From the NCBI GenBank assembly GCA_034766995.1, contig CM068313.1, positions 9,781,083 through 9,845,082 of the forward strand: 64,000 bases of DNA. Reading direction: 5' to 3'. A program made the translations under genes and the position numbers. The stretch comes from Acanthacorydalis orientalis. Its lineage: Eukaryota; Arthropoda; Insecta; Megaloptera; Corydalidae. The notes under the pieces were generated by a model that ran no database searches, was not told the DNA's origin, and saw only the letters and a program-made list of their open reading frames with translations. Below are positions 1 through 13,533 of this stretch, one piece after another (positions within the stretch are counted from its first letter, which is position 1; the number at the start of each line of letters is the position of its first letter).

Positions 1-420
1 AACGGGGATCAAAAAACAGCATCGGCATACAGAGGGCGCGACAATTAACCAACGATTTATGTTCTAACTAATCCCTCAATTGGTTTGCAAACATGTTAGG
101 TCATGTGGTTCAAACGCAAAACGTACGGGTTAAGAGGTACGGTACTCTGTTCGAGTTTCGGCTATTGTTATTCGATCAGGCATGTAATAAACGAATTGGT
201 TGGTCATCGCACATACACACACGTACGGATTTCGATTCTGTGTCCCCTGTGGCACGTTATTTTTTCGTTATTGGCACGCAATTTCATATATATATATATA
301 TACATAATCTCACCTTTACAGAGTTGAAAATGTTTGTACGTGAGGATTATGTATTTTTTGCCAGTATCAATTTTTTTCCTGGTTATAAACAAAGTTGAAT
401 TTCCGTTTCATAGAATTTTA
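1..420. other. CpG-richer unique segment, possible UTR or exon edge
   Basis: The first ~290 bases contain many CpG dinucleotides (for example around 35-60, 115-150 and 225-240) and almost no microsatellite sequence, unlike the AT-rich DNA that follows. Two overlapping plus-strand frames (93-398 and 103-327) are open, but neither resembles a known domain, and both run into a short TA repeat at about 286-302. It could be the end of a transcribed unit cut by the window edge, or an unmethylated regulatory segment. No function can be assigned. Confidence 0.25.
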
Positions 421-2293
421 GGCTACGTGATATGTTACATTGGATTTAGTACAATCCTTTTAAATCGAATCGTATGAAAAAAAGTGCTCTAAAAATTAAA
501 ATAACTGAATTTTACCACGTAGCATGTAGCATTTTTTAAATAGCTAAACGTTGTACGATAAATATTGAACAGGATAGTATTTATTTCTTCGAAACGTTTG
601 ATTATTTATTGTCAATTGAAAGAATCTGAACACAAGACAAATATAGATCTCTATTAAAAATAAATCAGAATAATTGTATTTAGTAAAATATTCTTTACAA
701 TTATTAATGTACACTAGACATCAAAAAATAAGAATTAAATATTGACACAATATATTTCTGGTTTTGTGGTAAAATTCATTTCCACAAATCAATTATTCAC
801 TCATCCTATAAACCACAAAATGTTCAAAAAATGAATATTAATCATTTTTATTTGTTGCTTATGCATATATCAATAGTGATTTTATCAGCCTATTCAAAGT
901 ATTTGAAAATAGTGAGTTATTTTCACGACGTGGCCAATAAAAGGAGTAATTAAAACCAATTAATTAAAAAAAATCATAAAGAATAATATTTGCTAAATTT
1001 AGATTAAGGACAAGGAGTTGATATTTTGAAAGATATAATAATTGAAAGAAAAATATTTTTTACTAATCCCACACATCACATCATTTTTAATAAAATATTA
1101 GTTATCATTTATGATTATTCCTTATTTGAATTTCGACAGCGACTCCATCATCGTCAGAGCGATAAGGTATAGAAAAAGCTGCATTCAGAATTTAAATAAA
1201 AACAGTAAATCAGATTTTCCTATATCTTATTCTTTTATGGGTGATGCCTTTGTCATCGAAATACGTATAAGAATCGATTAAAAAATGATTAATAGCCATT
1301 TATTGGACACTTTTCTTTGTGATCGTGAGAAAAACAGTCATTTGTAAAAAATAAAGACAATGTTTAAGTCTAAAGAGTTTTAAGCACATCACAGGATCGT
1401 GGTTTCTTACCAAACTTTAAAATATACAATTTTCTTGTTTAAACTTCACAGTGAAAGGTTCAAAATCTATAGAATATTTTTTTTATAATCACTTCACAAA
1501 TGAGTTAACATACCAAATATCACAAAAAATCAAAACAAATAAATGAATGAATAATACAATCGAAATAAATAATTAATTATTGTTCAGTTTGATTTAAAAA
1601 TACGGATTTCAATTGTAATTCTATTATTTTCAGAATACAGTACTGAAAATTCAAAAGCATAGATACCTGTTTTCTGTGTATGTGCTTTGAGAATGATTTA
1701 ATTGTAATCAAAACCCAAATTATTATTCAAAATTAGACAATAATTAACTATTTGTGATTTTGATTAAAAAGAAATAGTATTGTGAAAACACAATAATTTT
1801 AAAAGTGAATTTAGTAATAGTATACTAAATTATAATCGTTCATATATTGCAAAATTATGTTATATTTTCCTCGAAATGTTATGAAAAATATTAACACAAT
1901 AAAAATTCATTTATGAATGTAAAAATCATGATTTTTACTTACAAAAAGATTTTTTATATTTCAGATACGTGATTGCAATATTAATAATTTTGAAACTGAA
2001 TCTATATATATATATTCATAATCGCCATCTATCAATACAAATGAACAAATTAATTACATAAATCTCTGATATGGTTGTGACTATTAGCTACCTCGATAGA
2101 CTAGAGTATCAGTTAGTAATAATTTCCAATAAAGATGTAAGTGATTTGTCATATTTCATCACAAAATCACAATCATACCGAACAATAGTCTGTAATATTA
2201 ATGACAGACTATAATCTCTTTTAAAGGGAAACATTTTCATTTGGGTACAACCATTAACAAAAATAGGGGAGTGACAAAGCGACATTTAATATA
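420..2293. other. AT-rich intergenic DNA with degraded family B foldback pieces
   Basis: No coding potential is visible. Two pieces of the dispersed foldback family B are recognisable. One, at about 755-905, has the tail motif (Cys-free, AT-rich) followed by TTGCTTATGCATAT. The other, at about 1070-1320, has both arms: ATTTCGACAGCGACTCCATC on the left and GTCATCGAAATACGTATAAG on the right. The remaining sequence looks like unique or unrecognisably decayed AT-rich DNA. Confidence 0.4.
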
Positions 2294-2810
2294 TTAGGTG
2301 CACAAATTAATTTGATGCCTTTTTTTTATAGAAAATGAATGTTAACGGAAGAATGGAATTTATTTCAATCCTTAAAATATCCCCCATTATCTTGTATGTC
2401 TTTGCCCAATCTGTCGAGTAACTGACGAACCTTTTGTCGAGAAAAAGACGGCAGCTTTGAATCAATGAAGTCTTAATGCATTTTCGAACCTCTTTCACTG
2501 TTTTATCATTTTAGCATGTTCTATGCGTTACGACACCTTCCTTAAAAATTAAACAAATCATTGCCGTGGCTTCGGCAGTATTTTTTTCAACTGGAATACG
2601 AAAAGTATGCAATGCCTAATATGTTGCTTTTCGGACGCCATTATGTTCACTACTGTTTTGTGAGGTTATGCCAACTGCTTAGTCAAGATATATAGTACTG
2701 TTAAATCTTAAGATTGGAACGTCAAAATCTTAAAACGATAAAAAAATATTTCAATTTAAAACAAAGTTACGATTGGTTCTATTTAAAGCACAGAATTAAT
2801 TTTTACACTA
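2294..2810 (-). mobile_element. Family A non-autonomous mariner derivative, copy 1
   Basis: A ~517-bp element flanked by TA on its left side. It begins with TTAGGTGCACAAATTAATTT and ends in a decayed inverted version just before a TATATATA run. Read on the minus strand it keeps the start of a mariner-like transposase (MAPEKQHI-like) and, after a large internal deletion, the C-terminal end, which includes VRQLLDRLGKDIQDNGGYF and then a stop (about 2365-2440). The central D,D34D catalytic region is missing, so the copy cannot move by itself. The open frame at 2307-2498 is an out-of-frame reading of the same C-terminus. Copies 2-4 lie elsewhere in the window. Confidence 0.8.
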
Positions 2811-3089
2811 TATATATAACTTCTTTCGGTAAACTATTTTAAGATTTTTCAATTCCATTTATTCTTTTTAAAAAATCTTACAACATATCATATTTAAGAA
2901 TTACAAGTCAAATTTTGGAAGATATATTGTGAAATTTTCCAATTTAAAGATTACTAAGTAACAACAAACTTATTTGTAAAAAATAACAACTGTTTATAGA
3001 AAGATTTAACGGCCTGGTTTTAAAGGACATTTTAAAAAATAATATAATCAATTTTTCAGTTCATGTTGCGACGATTGAGATAATAGCAG

Positions 3090-3260
3090 AAAAATTCTGC
3101 TAGTTCTAAAATCTAGAAGATGGAATGGAAAAAGTTCTAGATTCTAAAAACATTAACATAGAAAATTCCAGGATATTCGAGAATTTTGCAGAAATAATAC
3201 TAGAAGATTTTGAAAGTTTTAGAAAATTCAATTTTAATTCAGTGAATCGGTTGAGTAAAA
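3090..3260. promoter_or_regulatory. Possible heat-shock-element-like cluster of alternating pentamers
   Basis: Positions 3160-3194 split into seven 5-base blocks that alternate as nGAAn/nTTCn: AGAAA ATTCC AGGAT ATTCG AGAAT TTTGC AGAAA, with five blocks matching and two each having one mismatch. This is the arrangement bound by heat-shock factor. More AGAA/TTCT units lie on either side (3095-3150 and 3200-3240). No adjacent gene is visible, and a chance origin in AT-rich DNA or a decayed repeat is possible. A minus-strand frame of 100 codons (3106-3408) covers the region but does not resemble any family. Confidence 0.25.
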
Positions 3261-3380
3261 GGATGTCTTCGAAGGAATGCGTAAGCTCTGTAGGATGAAT
3301 TACGAGATGCGACCCTATTAAGGAACCAAGGAAAATTGATTCAACAGTTAGTGATAATCCTCGACCCATGAAATTTCTCA

Positions 3381-3545
3381 GAATGATGGCACCGCTACCG
3401 GAATGCATTAAAACAGTAATAGAAAACGATCAATAAACAATTTCTAGCACATTTAATCAAAAAAATGTGTTGGTGGGACGAGTGAAAAATTCATTTGTAC
3501 AAGTGAATTTAGAGACAGTACCAAAAGTATATCGTACCAATTAAA
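3381..3545 (+). repeat. Family B foldback repeat, partial copy
   Basis: Contains the arm motif (GATGGCACCGCTACCGGAATG, shortened here to its core GGCACCGCTACCGG) followed by the tail motif at 3470-3520 (GGACGAGTGAAAAATTCATT). Only the right half of the palindrome is present. Confidence 0.55.
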
Positions 3546-5333
3546 TACTTTTACTTAAAATATTTAAAGCAATTAATCAGTACTATTAAATAAATAAAGC
3601 AATTTTTTTTCATTTTTACAACAATAAAAATTCTTATTTTTTTTTATTTAGAAACTAATTTCATTATTATTTTTGTATATTTGAAAAATAATACTAAAAT
3701 ATTTATATATTTAATCGAGTATTCATCACCTAAAAACTAACCAAAATTCACACAGAGAAACTGATCAAAACAGACATATTGTTTCATCGTTTCAATATTT
3801 TATTTAATCCCTGTAGGTAACACAGAGATACATTAATCATTTTATTAACATGCACAGGTGATTGGCCTACAGCACCTAGTAAATGTGTTTTTCTTAATGA
3901 AAAGTGACATTAGTTCGAAGATAATTCTATTTCCCGACCTGTTGGCCATCATTCTATGTTAAATTTCATATCTGCCAGCTATACATAACCATCGTGCTGT
4001 TAGGGTTCATTAATCGTTTTATAAAGGCATGGGGATATGATTGAATCATTCAATCCTTTAATTATTGTTTCTTATTGAAACATTTATCTATCTATAAACA
4101 AATCTCCTAGTTTATAATGATAAATATAAATTTAAGAAATAAATAATTACTGTTCTACAAAAAAATCTTTTTCAAAATATTCTACAAATACCACACGGAA
4201 AAAATTAATATTGATCACAAACTAATTTTATTATAACGTGATACATTTCAGAAATGATTAATAAATCCATTTTATTAATGATATACTATTTAAAATATAA
4301 TTAAGTATCATTTGAAGAAGATAATACTTAACAAAAACCTAACAGTAAAAGTTAAAACTTAACGTACACTTTTCCCACACTGCTTTTTATAGGAATAATC
4401 AAGTGTGAACGAAGCCAATTTAAAATCGACGTGGCTCAATTTATAAATCTGAGTCGAAATGTGCCTCGGGCTCTATCAGAAAATACGCTGATATATACAC
4501 ATCTTCAACTAATCTCTTCATCGGCGAATCGAACCTACTTCAATTGTCTATTTTTATTCTGAGATATTTCTTTTTTCTCGCCTTATATTGAAAAAGAATT
4601 ATACTCATTGTACATAAATATCTCACATAAATGGAAATATTTCTTTTTAAATAGAGAACATTTAATTATATAATATTCAACCATTTTTAACATCGAACGA
4701 AAGTGGAAATAAAAGTTTTTGATAGTAGAAAATTATAATAAAAATCAATTACAGAATAGAATAGTTTCAACTGTAATTGATTCAATAATAAATGGATATT
4801 AATCGTATTAAACAGTAAATAGTATTAAACAACGAGGGATTTCTACTTGGGATTAAATTGATTATTGAATATGATGACATTTTATTAACCTCCTGACAGA
4901 CAAAGACGTCTCTAATACGACATGTGCTTCTTATGCTATTGCCTACATCGACGTATCTGAGATGCACGCAGATTTAATATCAATTTAGTAGTCACAAAGC
5001 AAATATTAGAAAGAAATAATCATATATATTCAGTGTTAACAATGTTGACTAAAACATGTCAGTTTTGAATTTGTACGAACGTGAGGGTGTTTGTTAAATG
5101 CTATGTAATTTGTCTCTACCTGTCTATCTGGCACGCGGCAGACCTTCGCAAAGTGAGTGCCCAACTCGGTTATAAACAAAAAATTGAGCACATTTTCCTG
5201 AACATAAACCTTTCATTTGTAAAAAGCAAAATCCTGTAAAGAGATGTCACGCGTGCTCAAAAAACAATATAAGAAACGAAACGACTTGGCAGTGAATTTT
5301 GGTCCGTTTTAAGTGATAAAATAAATACTCGAT

Positions 5334-5383
<50 letters not shown>

Positions 5384-6404
5384 TTCTTTTTCAAATATAA
5401 AAAAATAATGAAATTAGTTTGTAAATAAAAAAAGGGAAATTTTATTGTATTAAAAAATGTCAAATACCTCTATATTTATCAGAATGTTTCGAAAAGTTTC
5501 ATACTCTACAGGATTATTGAATTATTGTTTAATTTCTTATTAAATTATTAACTTGATTATTAGTATTGAATTACAATATTTAGCAATGTGTAAATATTAT
5601 TTTCTATGTTAAGCTTACACAAATGTTAAACTGGAAAATATTTTTTGATCATAACGAATTTCAATTAATTCATACAACAAGGGGTTAAATGAAATTTAAT
5701 TAAATTTTTAATATGTCTAATTTGAACTATACATTAGAAATTAGTTAAACCATTAAAAGCCACTCATTGTAAAAATTACAATTACAATATATTTTTTTGC
5801 ATTTATTATGTACTCATAATGAAAAACAAACATATTTTCACAAATTGAAAGAAAGATGTGGGAAAAGTGTGATGTTTGTATCATAAAATATTTATTTGCG
5901 ATGAAAATTTCAAAAGTATACGATGAACAGATAAATGTTACACTTTTTATAATAATACAATGAATGATGTACTTTTATATAATTTAAATTGTCTTGTTTT
6001 ATTTTTATGAAATTCAGCATAACATTATTTATATAAGCCAGCTGCATAAATACAATATAAAATATTGATATTTTTTATGTCTAGCATAATTATTGAATCG
6101 TCTTATAACTAGTCCACTGATAAATCTATCAGAAAATATCAAGAACAAAATTAGCATATAAAGTCAATTACTTCGTTTCAAAATGTTGTAAAACTTTTAA
6201 ATTTTATACAAAATCTTTAATATTTAAATTTATGTATATTATTTTTTTATAACTATTACTGTTTATTTTATAATAAAAATGGTTGCATGAATAATATAGT
6301 AAAAAATATATACTTTTAATATATAATACTAGTTGATGAAAATAATGACTGACAAAGTTAAGAAAATAAAAACCGTTCTTACTTCTTTAAACCGTTCGAA
6401 TTTT
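3545..6404. other. AT-rich intergenic DNA
   Basis: No gene was recognised. The segment holds a (TA)22 microsatellite at 5336-5379 and a slightly CpG-richer unique stretch at about 5060-5250. The minus-strand frames at 4782-4967 and 5257-5463 are low-complexity or unrecognised and look accidental. Confidence 0.4.
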
Positions 6405-6486
6405 ATTCAAAATCCTAAAACGACGATTTTAGTTTAAAACAGAGCTAAGATTGATTCGATTTAAGAGTACCGAATTAATTTTTGTA
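6405..6486 (-). mobile_element. Family A mariner derivative, terminal fragment
   Basis: The fragment matches the right-hand terminal ~80 bp of the family A elements: AATCCTAAAACGACGA, then an AAAACAGAG block, GATTGATTCGATTTAAGAG and CCGAATTAATTTTTGTA. It lacks the other end and all coding sequence. Confidence 0.55.
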
Positions 6487-6839
6487 AGTTCTTTAAACTT
6501 TTATCAAAAACATGTTTATACTTTTTAATAAATTCATTTATTTGGTTTAAAGTTAGTAAATCGAAATTTAAAAACTGTCGATTTTCCAAATATTTTCTAA
6601 GAAAATTATAAATTCGATTAATATACTTTTCACAAATAAAATTTTCTATCGGTTCAAAAACCACAAAAATATTCAATATATATATATATTCTACTCCTTA
6701 ACAATCTGAAAATGATAGCATTGTAATCAAATTCGAATAATAAACAATCAATAATTTATTTCAAATTTTCTCTTTCAATGATTTTTTCATTCATGAATGT
6801 ACATTATTCCATTCGTTGACTACATTGTGAAATACTGAA

Positions 6840-7330
6840 GTGAAGACTAAACATATTTTTTTGTATTTAAGAGCTCTGAGGACAATGGTATCGACATCGA
6901 AATGCTCGTAAGCAATAATTAATAATAATTCGTTTGAACATTTTATGGTTTTTGGAATCAGTGAATAATTCATCTGTGGAAATGAATTTAACCACAGTGC
7001 CAGAAAAATATTGTGTCAATATTTAATTCTTTGTGTATGATGTGTAGTGCGTAAAGAACATTTATACAATTATTCTGTTTTATTTTTATACAAAAAAATT
7101 AGATTTTTTTAAATCGGTAATAAATAGTTGAGTTTTAAATAAATAAATGTTTATTCAGTCTTTATCTTATAATGTTTTGGTATTTAAAAAATGTTATATG
7201 ATGCAATTTTAATAAGAACCACTTATTAAACATTTCTGTCGATCACAGAAAAATTAACGTTTTTAGGACGAGAAAAATTCGTTTGTAGAAGTAAATTTAT
7301 CCATACTGACTGAACTATACTATCAAATCA
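6840..7330 (+). repeat. Family B foldback repeats, two adjacent partial copies
   Basis: At 6880-6905 the arm reads GGTATCGACATCGAAATGCTCG, of which the conserved core is ATCGACATCGAAATG. It is followed by a tail at 6950-7000 with AACCACAGTGCCAG. A second tail, without arms, lies at about 7235-7330. The minus-strand frame 6791-6973 is simply this repeat read backwards. Confidence 0.55.
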
Positions 7331-7949
7331 TCAATTTTAATATTAAAAGAAGTGAATTGATTAATAAAATAAACAGAACACGAATATAAGATATAAATAA
7401 GCTGTATCAATTTTTCATCATGGAAACAATTTGTCAAGTTGCAGGTTCGACATTTTTAAAACAACTCGTTGAAAAAAAGAAACAAAGAAAGCAAAAAGAA
7501 ACAATATTCTTACAAAGAATACTTTTTAACTCGAGCGACGACTTTTTAGTTGATGATCAAAAACATCAAAGTTTCTTCAGCTAATCAATATAACATTTTT
7601 ATATAGTTGAGAAATGTTTTAGTTTTGATGTTCATACAAACTTCGTCAAATATCTTTAAGTGTGAAAAGTTTTAAGTGAAAATGAAATCTTATTATTTTG
7701 TGTAAAATTTCAATTTGAAAGTAAATTCTTCAGTATTAATAAATCCCAAAAGTATACTGATATGTCTATCTATATAACTATGAACAAAAAATGTTTTTTT
7801 TCATTTTAAAGATTGAATTAATTTTTTAATTCGGAAGATAAATATTAATGACAAATAAATACATAAAGTGTAATTGCATTTATTTATTTACTTTTATTCT
7901 TGGTTGAACTCACAAAAAATATATACTTCTATGTATTTATTTTTCCATC

Positions 7950-8014
<65 letters not shown>

Positions 8015-8136
8015 CTAATTAATATTTCCAAAAACAAATTATTTTACACTCATTTACAAACATTTTTAATTTAATGTCAATATTCTTAATTCTTCCTAAT
8101 GAAAATTACAATTATATATACACAGACGTGTAAATT

Positions 8137-8202
<66 letters not shown>

Positions 8203-8484
8203 CTTCCATAATGTGATAAAATATTTATTAATACATTAAATATTTACACACATTTTGAATGGAGTATGAATACATTTATGTTTATATATTCACATAATTG
8301 GGTGGTATTTTAAAATCATCCATGTCGTGAAAAATCATATAAATATAGAAACTAAAGCTTGTAAAAATTTCAAAGTTCTTTTTAGAATTATAAGGGGAAG
8401 AAGGTGAAATGAAAATAAGAAGCTTACACGTGTGTGTCATTGATTTGAAATTTTCATAGAATATGGGGTGTTTGTGTCTGAGAT

Positions 8485-8523
<39 letters not shown>

Positions 8524-8764
8524 AAGAGAATATGATTTCCAGCTACTAAACTGATATATCAATTTCAGATTGTAAGTACAATTTTGATGTAAATTTATTA
8601 AATCATCCAATTCATGTTTAGAATTTTTCTTGAAAAAAAAAAAATAAACGGGTCATCATTAGATACTTATTAAAAAAAACGTTTATTTACATGTTTTTTA
8701 TACGGGTTTCTTTCAATTCATTTCAAGTGTTGGAAGTATTGTAACAACTTTGATATTAAATTTC

Positions 8765-9035
8765 TTCTACAAATTAATTTTATCTCATTCCACAAACAAT
8801 ATTTTTTTTCTGAACCAAAATATTTAATAATCGATTATTGATAATTTCTGATCGTCACTTATATGCATTTTAATGAAGATGCAATCATCAGATTTTATCA
8901 CTCTGATTGTCATCTAAATACGTACAACTAATATTCAAAAATGACCATTAATCAATTAATGAACACTTTTAATCAAAACTTTGTGGTTTGTACAGTGAGG
9001 GCAAAATTCATTCTTGAATATGAATTATTGAAAGT
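8765..9035. repeat. Family B foldback repeat, near-complete copy
   Basis: This is one of the clearest full palindromes. A reversed tail (about 8768-8805) is followed by an arm with TCGATTATTGATAATTTCTG and a TATGCATTTTAATGAAGATG block. A short centre comes next, then the mirrored arm (8950-8975, GACCATTAATCAATTAATG) and a forward tail (8985-9030, ACTTTGTGGTTTGTACAG). The whole unit could fold into a single long hairpin. It contains no open reading frame, as expected for a MITE-like element. Confidence 0.6.
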
Positions 9036-9286
9036 GTGAAAACTATTTTTTTTCAACTTGTGAATAATTTTTTTAAATGTCATTAAAATGTGAAAAAATA
9101 AAACTCTTACAGGAGATACGTTTTAGAATATATTTTTTGACTGAGTTGTAAAATACCTGTGTACTTTGGAAAATGAATAAATTATTTTTCAACAATTCAT
9201 CTATCTTTATTATTATGTACATCATTTTCAAATTGATAGAAGTATAAAGAGTACTTAATATAAAATATTTCGTATCTGAATCACTA

Positions 9287-9911
9287 AGATTTTCGAATTC
9301 TTGAGTGCCCGAATTATCAAGTTTTAGATTTATCGAGTAACCAGATTATCGATTACCCAGATTATCGTGTGTCCGGATTACTAACGGTCTATATTATTGA
9401 GTGATAGAACTGCTAAGTATCTGCTATACAGAAAGTCAGCGTTATCGAATGTTCATATTATTGAGTATCAAAATTATTGAAAATCTTGATTATTTAGTGT
9501 CCAAATTATTTAGTTTCGGAATTATTCAGTATCAGGATTATCGAGTGGCCCAATTATTCAATATCAGAATTATCGAGTGGTCCAATTATCAATATCAGGA
9601 TTACCAAGTATCCATATTATTCAGTGCCCAGATTATTGAGTGACTGAATTATTAAGTTTCGGAATTATCTAGTATCCAAATTATTCAGTGACAGGATTAT
9701 CGAGTGGTCAAATTATTTAGTATGAGGATTATCGAGCATCCAAATTATATGGAGTCTGTATTATAGAATGTCTGTATTGTCTGCATCATCGGATGTTCAA
9801 ATTATTCACTGTCCTGATGATCGAGTGTCGAAATTATTAATTATCAAGATTATCAAGTGTCCAAATTATTCAGTATCCATATTAAAAAATGATCCGATTT
9901 TCGATCCACTA
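9287..9911 (+). repeat. Minisatellite of ~39 degenerate 16-bp units
   Basis: The segment resolves into consecutive 16-base units starting ATTAT. Two unit types recur, close to ATTATCGAGTGTCCAA and ATTATTCAGTATCAGG, and in places they alternate to give a 32-bp higher-order period. Unit length is strictly 16 for most of the array. The exceptions are one 15-base unit near 9590 and one disrupted patch near 9410-9445. The plus-strand frame 9401-9643 is a by-product: 16 is not a multiple of 3, so all frames are cycled. The array is GC-richer than its surroundings and is bordered by ordinary AT-rich DNA. Confidence 0.9.
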
Positions 9912-10731
9912 TAATATAACATTATTTCAATCACACAACATTTTAAAATTAAAATAAAAATTATTTTATATTATATCTTTATTAATTACATGAAAAGAAA
10001 ATTTTAAAACAAATTAATTATTCTCATTTCGTTTGAAGTTTAGCCAATGAACATAATTCGATTATACCTTTTTACGATTGTTTTTTATAAAAGTTTTACA
10101 ACGATATTTCATCAAACGAAGCTTGTTCCATCCACCGTAGATATACATGAACAGCTGCTCTTTCATCAACATCAAATTCTATCTTTATATACATTTTTTT
10201 TACAAAAAAAGTTTAACAATATTTTAATTTATTCGAAGTACTCTCATTGATTTCGGTATATAATCGAGAACGGTACTATTCAGATTTAATGGAAATATTT
10301 TTCAATAAAAAGTACACGGTTTAATTAATATTTTTATTAAATTATTACAGTATTAATTAAAACTTTTTATTCTATACAGAAATTATTTTATGAAACCCAT
10401 ATTGTAAATTGTTAATGTGAAATATTTCTTTTCAAAGAAAGAACTCGAAACAATGTAGGATTAAAACATTTCCAATGAAAAGCAATAAATATCAATGCGC
10501 CCACATACGTTTCATATATTGGAAAAGTATTTCTATAATATCATTTTATTGATTCAACATTAACTAAAGACACAGGAATGTTTACATTAATACTGAATTA
10601 TACAGACGTTGCTAACCGGACGATTATCAATGCTGGAATATAATCAACATCCGTTTTGGGATCTGCCAAATAGGTTATTTAACCGATTTGACATTATAAC
10701 TAACCAAATACCTATTCCTTTCACAACATAT

Positions 10732-10782
<51 letters not shown>

Positions 10783-12247
10783 TCACATATGCTGTTTACT
10801 TTGTACAAGGCTCGCTTCGTGTACATGTTTCTCAGAAAACACACATTACGGTAATCGTAGTTTTGACGCAAATATCTCACGTATATTTTATCATCTAAAA
10901 TAAACAGAACTCTCCGTGATATTGCTACAGCTGATAATTATTTTAATCTCAATTGATTGATACGTTTTAAAAAATTGATCACGACAAAATTATTAATAAA
11001 TTGTAGAAGCAAACGAATGACAAGATTTCAAACAGTTCTGTTTCTATTTGAGTGTTAATTATGAAAAGTAATACGATTCAGTTTATGAATATTTTAAATG
11101 TTTTAGGAATAACCTAGTGCTTAATATTTTATGACACATACACACATAACTCTTAAGATCGACTTCAACTTTGATTTAGTTAGTAAGTATTATATTTAAG
11201 ATAAAAAAATAACCAATTTAATTCGTAAATTCTTAGTATTAGAGGTAAAAATAATTATAAAATATAGAAATAATAGAAAAGAAACACGTTTTCAGTCTAA
11301 TGATTTAGAAGAGAGTTCTACTCAGAGATCTGCTACTTTTTATCTTCACAAATGAATTTTTCATATCCAATAAACCACAATTAATTTCTGAATAAAAATT
11401 TTCTATGATTAATTACCGAATACTTTAATCGTCTCTTAAACCATCGTAACCAAAGGATAAATGAGAAAAAGAGTTCTAGCCTGTAAAATTTTGACTCCAC
11501 TGATAGATATTATCATGAATAATCAAATATTTAGAAAACACTATTATCTCATTCTTCAATTTATACAGATGATAATTAACTATAAATGATAGTTGCAAGA
11601 AATCGTTTTTTATCCTCGAAATGTTTCAATCTGAAAATCTGATACACCTCCGTTATATCTATTAAAACATACTTCCGTTATATCTACTAAAACTATGTAA
11701 AATTGCATTAAACGTTTCTGTTTTATACTACATGAATTTTAAAGAACTTGAATTCACTGGACTCAACTGTAATGTATTTTTCACGAATAAGAAACTATTT
11801 GTTGACTACCTCGTTATTGGAGATAATAATTGGATTAATTTAAAATGCGGTAAACTTTTTAAAAATTTGATAATGATAATAGTGTGCCACTTAATTATGG
11901 CTAAAGAATAAGTTTTCCAAAAGGAAAATTCTTGTTAAACTAGTAAAAATACAAAAATTTTTTTACTATGATCTACTAAAATCTAATGAACCAATTAACG
12001 ATGATAGTAAATGTGCTTAAACTAATAAAAATAAATATATAAGTAACATCCAAATTTATATAATTGAATAAAAATCTTGTTTATTATTTCTTTTATTGCG
12101 TCTATTAGTAGAAATTAGTTCAAATGAATTCAGATGATAACTTTTTCCTCGACAATCATATACTCTTCTGAGATTTAACAGCCACGATACTATTATTGTC
12201 AGATTGTTAAAAACAGGAACTTTTTTTTATATTAAGTATTTTAGACT

Positions 12248-12320
<73 letters not shown>

Positions 12321-12728
12321 AACAAAATATTTTTTCTTGAAATAATTAAATAACTTTCGTTTATATTTAATATACAATAAAACAGACTGAAATATTTACT
12401 ATTTCCTTAATAATTATAATAAATTAATATTCTAATTAATTCAAACTATCAAGACAGTATTATGTGTTTTATAATCAAACTACGAAAAAGGTTCGAGACA
12501 TAAACGGATAATTGCAGTTCAACATTCAACATTGAATAAGGTACATCAATATAAAAACGTAAACAATGCTACTACTAATTAGTGGTTTACAAAAATACAG
12601 CTATTCATAACGAACAAAAGAATTTAAAAGCAGATCTGCATCTTTGTTAGTCATTTAATTCATTAGCATAAACATAGACAGGAACACCTTGCCTGTTGTA
12701 TTTTAAATACATACCGACACAGACACGC

Positions 12729-12795
<67 letters not shown>

Positions 12796-12837
12796 CGTAT
12801 ATGCATATTGATGTTATATGCATATAGAATTTCGTTT
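9912..12837. other. AT-rich intergenic DNA
   Basis: No gene was recognised. The stretch holds (TA)n loci at 10734-10776, 12251-12314 and 12738-12795, and a piece of a family B tail at about 11340-11395 (CACAAATGAATTTTTCAT). The plus-strand frame 10047-10250 has no recognisable domain and is probably accidental. Confidence 0.4.
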
Positions 12838-13060
12838 AAATTTGACAGCGTTGTGACATTAGACAAGTTCGTCCACATCCATTTCTGTTCGTGTGTATTC
12901 GACTAGTCTCGCGACCAGCTGTTCTTCAACAGTGCCCAGCTGCCAAATAAATGCAATGTGATATTTAGCTGTTTGCCTTTGTGGCTGAACACAATATGTA
13001 CCTTTGTGTTTGTCAGTTCTGTTCGATTAAATGCAAGCATATTTGATAGTAAGGAACAGT
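12838..13060. promoter_or_regulatory. GC-richer unique segment with paired E-boxes
   Basis: This non-repetitive island sits just downstream of the 12.74-12.80 kb TA repeat. It has two perfect CAGCTG E-boxes at 12916-12921 and 12937-12942 (21 bp apart, two helical turns) and a further half-site TTAGCTG at about 12965. Base composition is clearly higher in GC than on both sides, and all frames contain stops. It would suit a cis-regulatory module or a non-coding exon; neither can be shown from sequence alone. Confidence 0.3.
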
Positions 13061-13287
13061 TTTCGTACTTAATATCTATACAACATTAATTCAACAAATC
13101 CTATTTGCTTTGACGGTAAATATTTATATGAATATATTATTCGTCTAGGAGGAAATCAAGTTGAAAATTTAATACCACTATGAATGAATAGAATCTCGTA
13201 AAATGATTCTAAATCGAAATTTAATGTAAAGTGGTTTTAACCCGTTATTTCCTGTATGATACAATGGAAATGTATAGCTATTAGTCA

Positions 13288-13362
<75 letters not shown>

Positions 13363-13471
13363 CATAAGTTAAGTCTATTTATTATTCGATTTATAATAAA
13401 TAAAATAGAAAATATATAAATATTCATACATACAAAAATGATAAACTAATTTTTCTTGGAGAAATTACTGA

Positions 13472-13533
<62 letters not shown>

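Noticed and set aside
2307..2498. Minus-strand ORF with DWAKTYKIMGDIL
   Set aside because: Not an independent gene; it is the wrong phase of the family A mariner C-terminus, whose true phase reads VRQLLDRLGKDIQDNGGYF.
9401..9643. 80-codon ORF with repeated residues
   Set aside because: By-product of the 16-bp minisatellite; the unit is not a multiple of three and other frames are equally repetitive.
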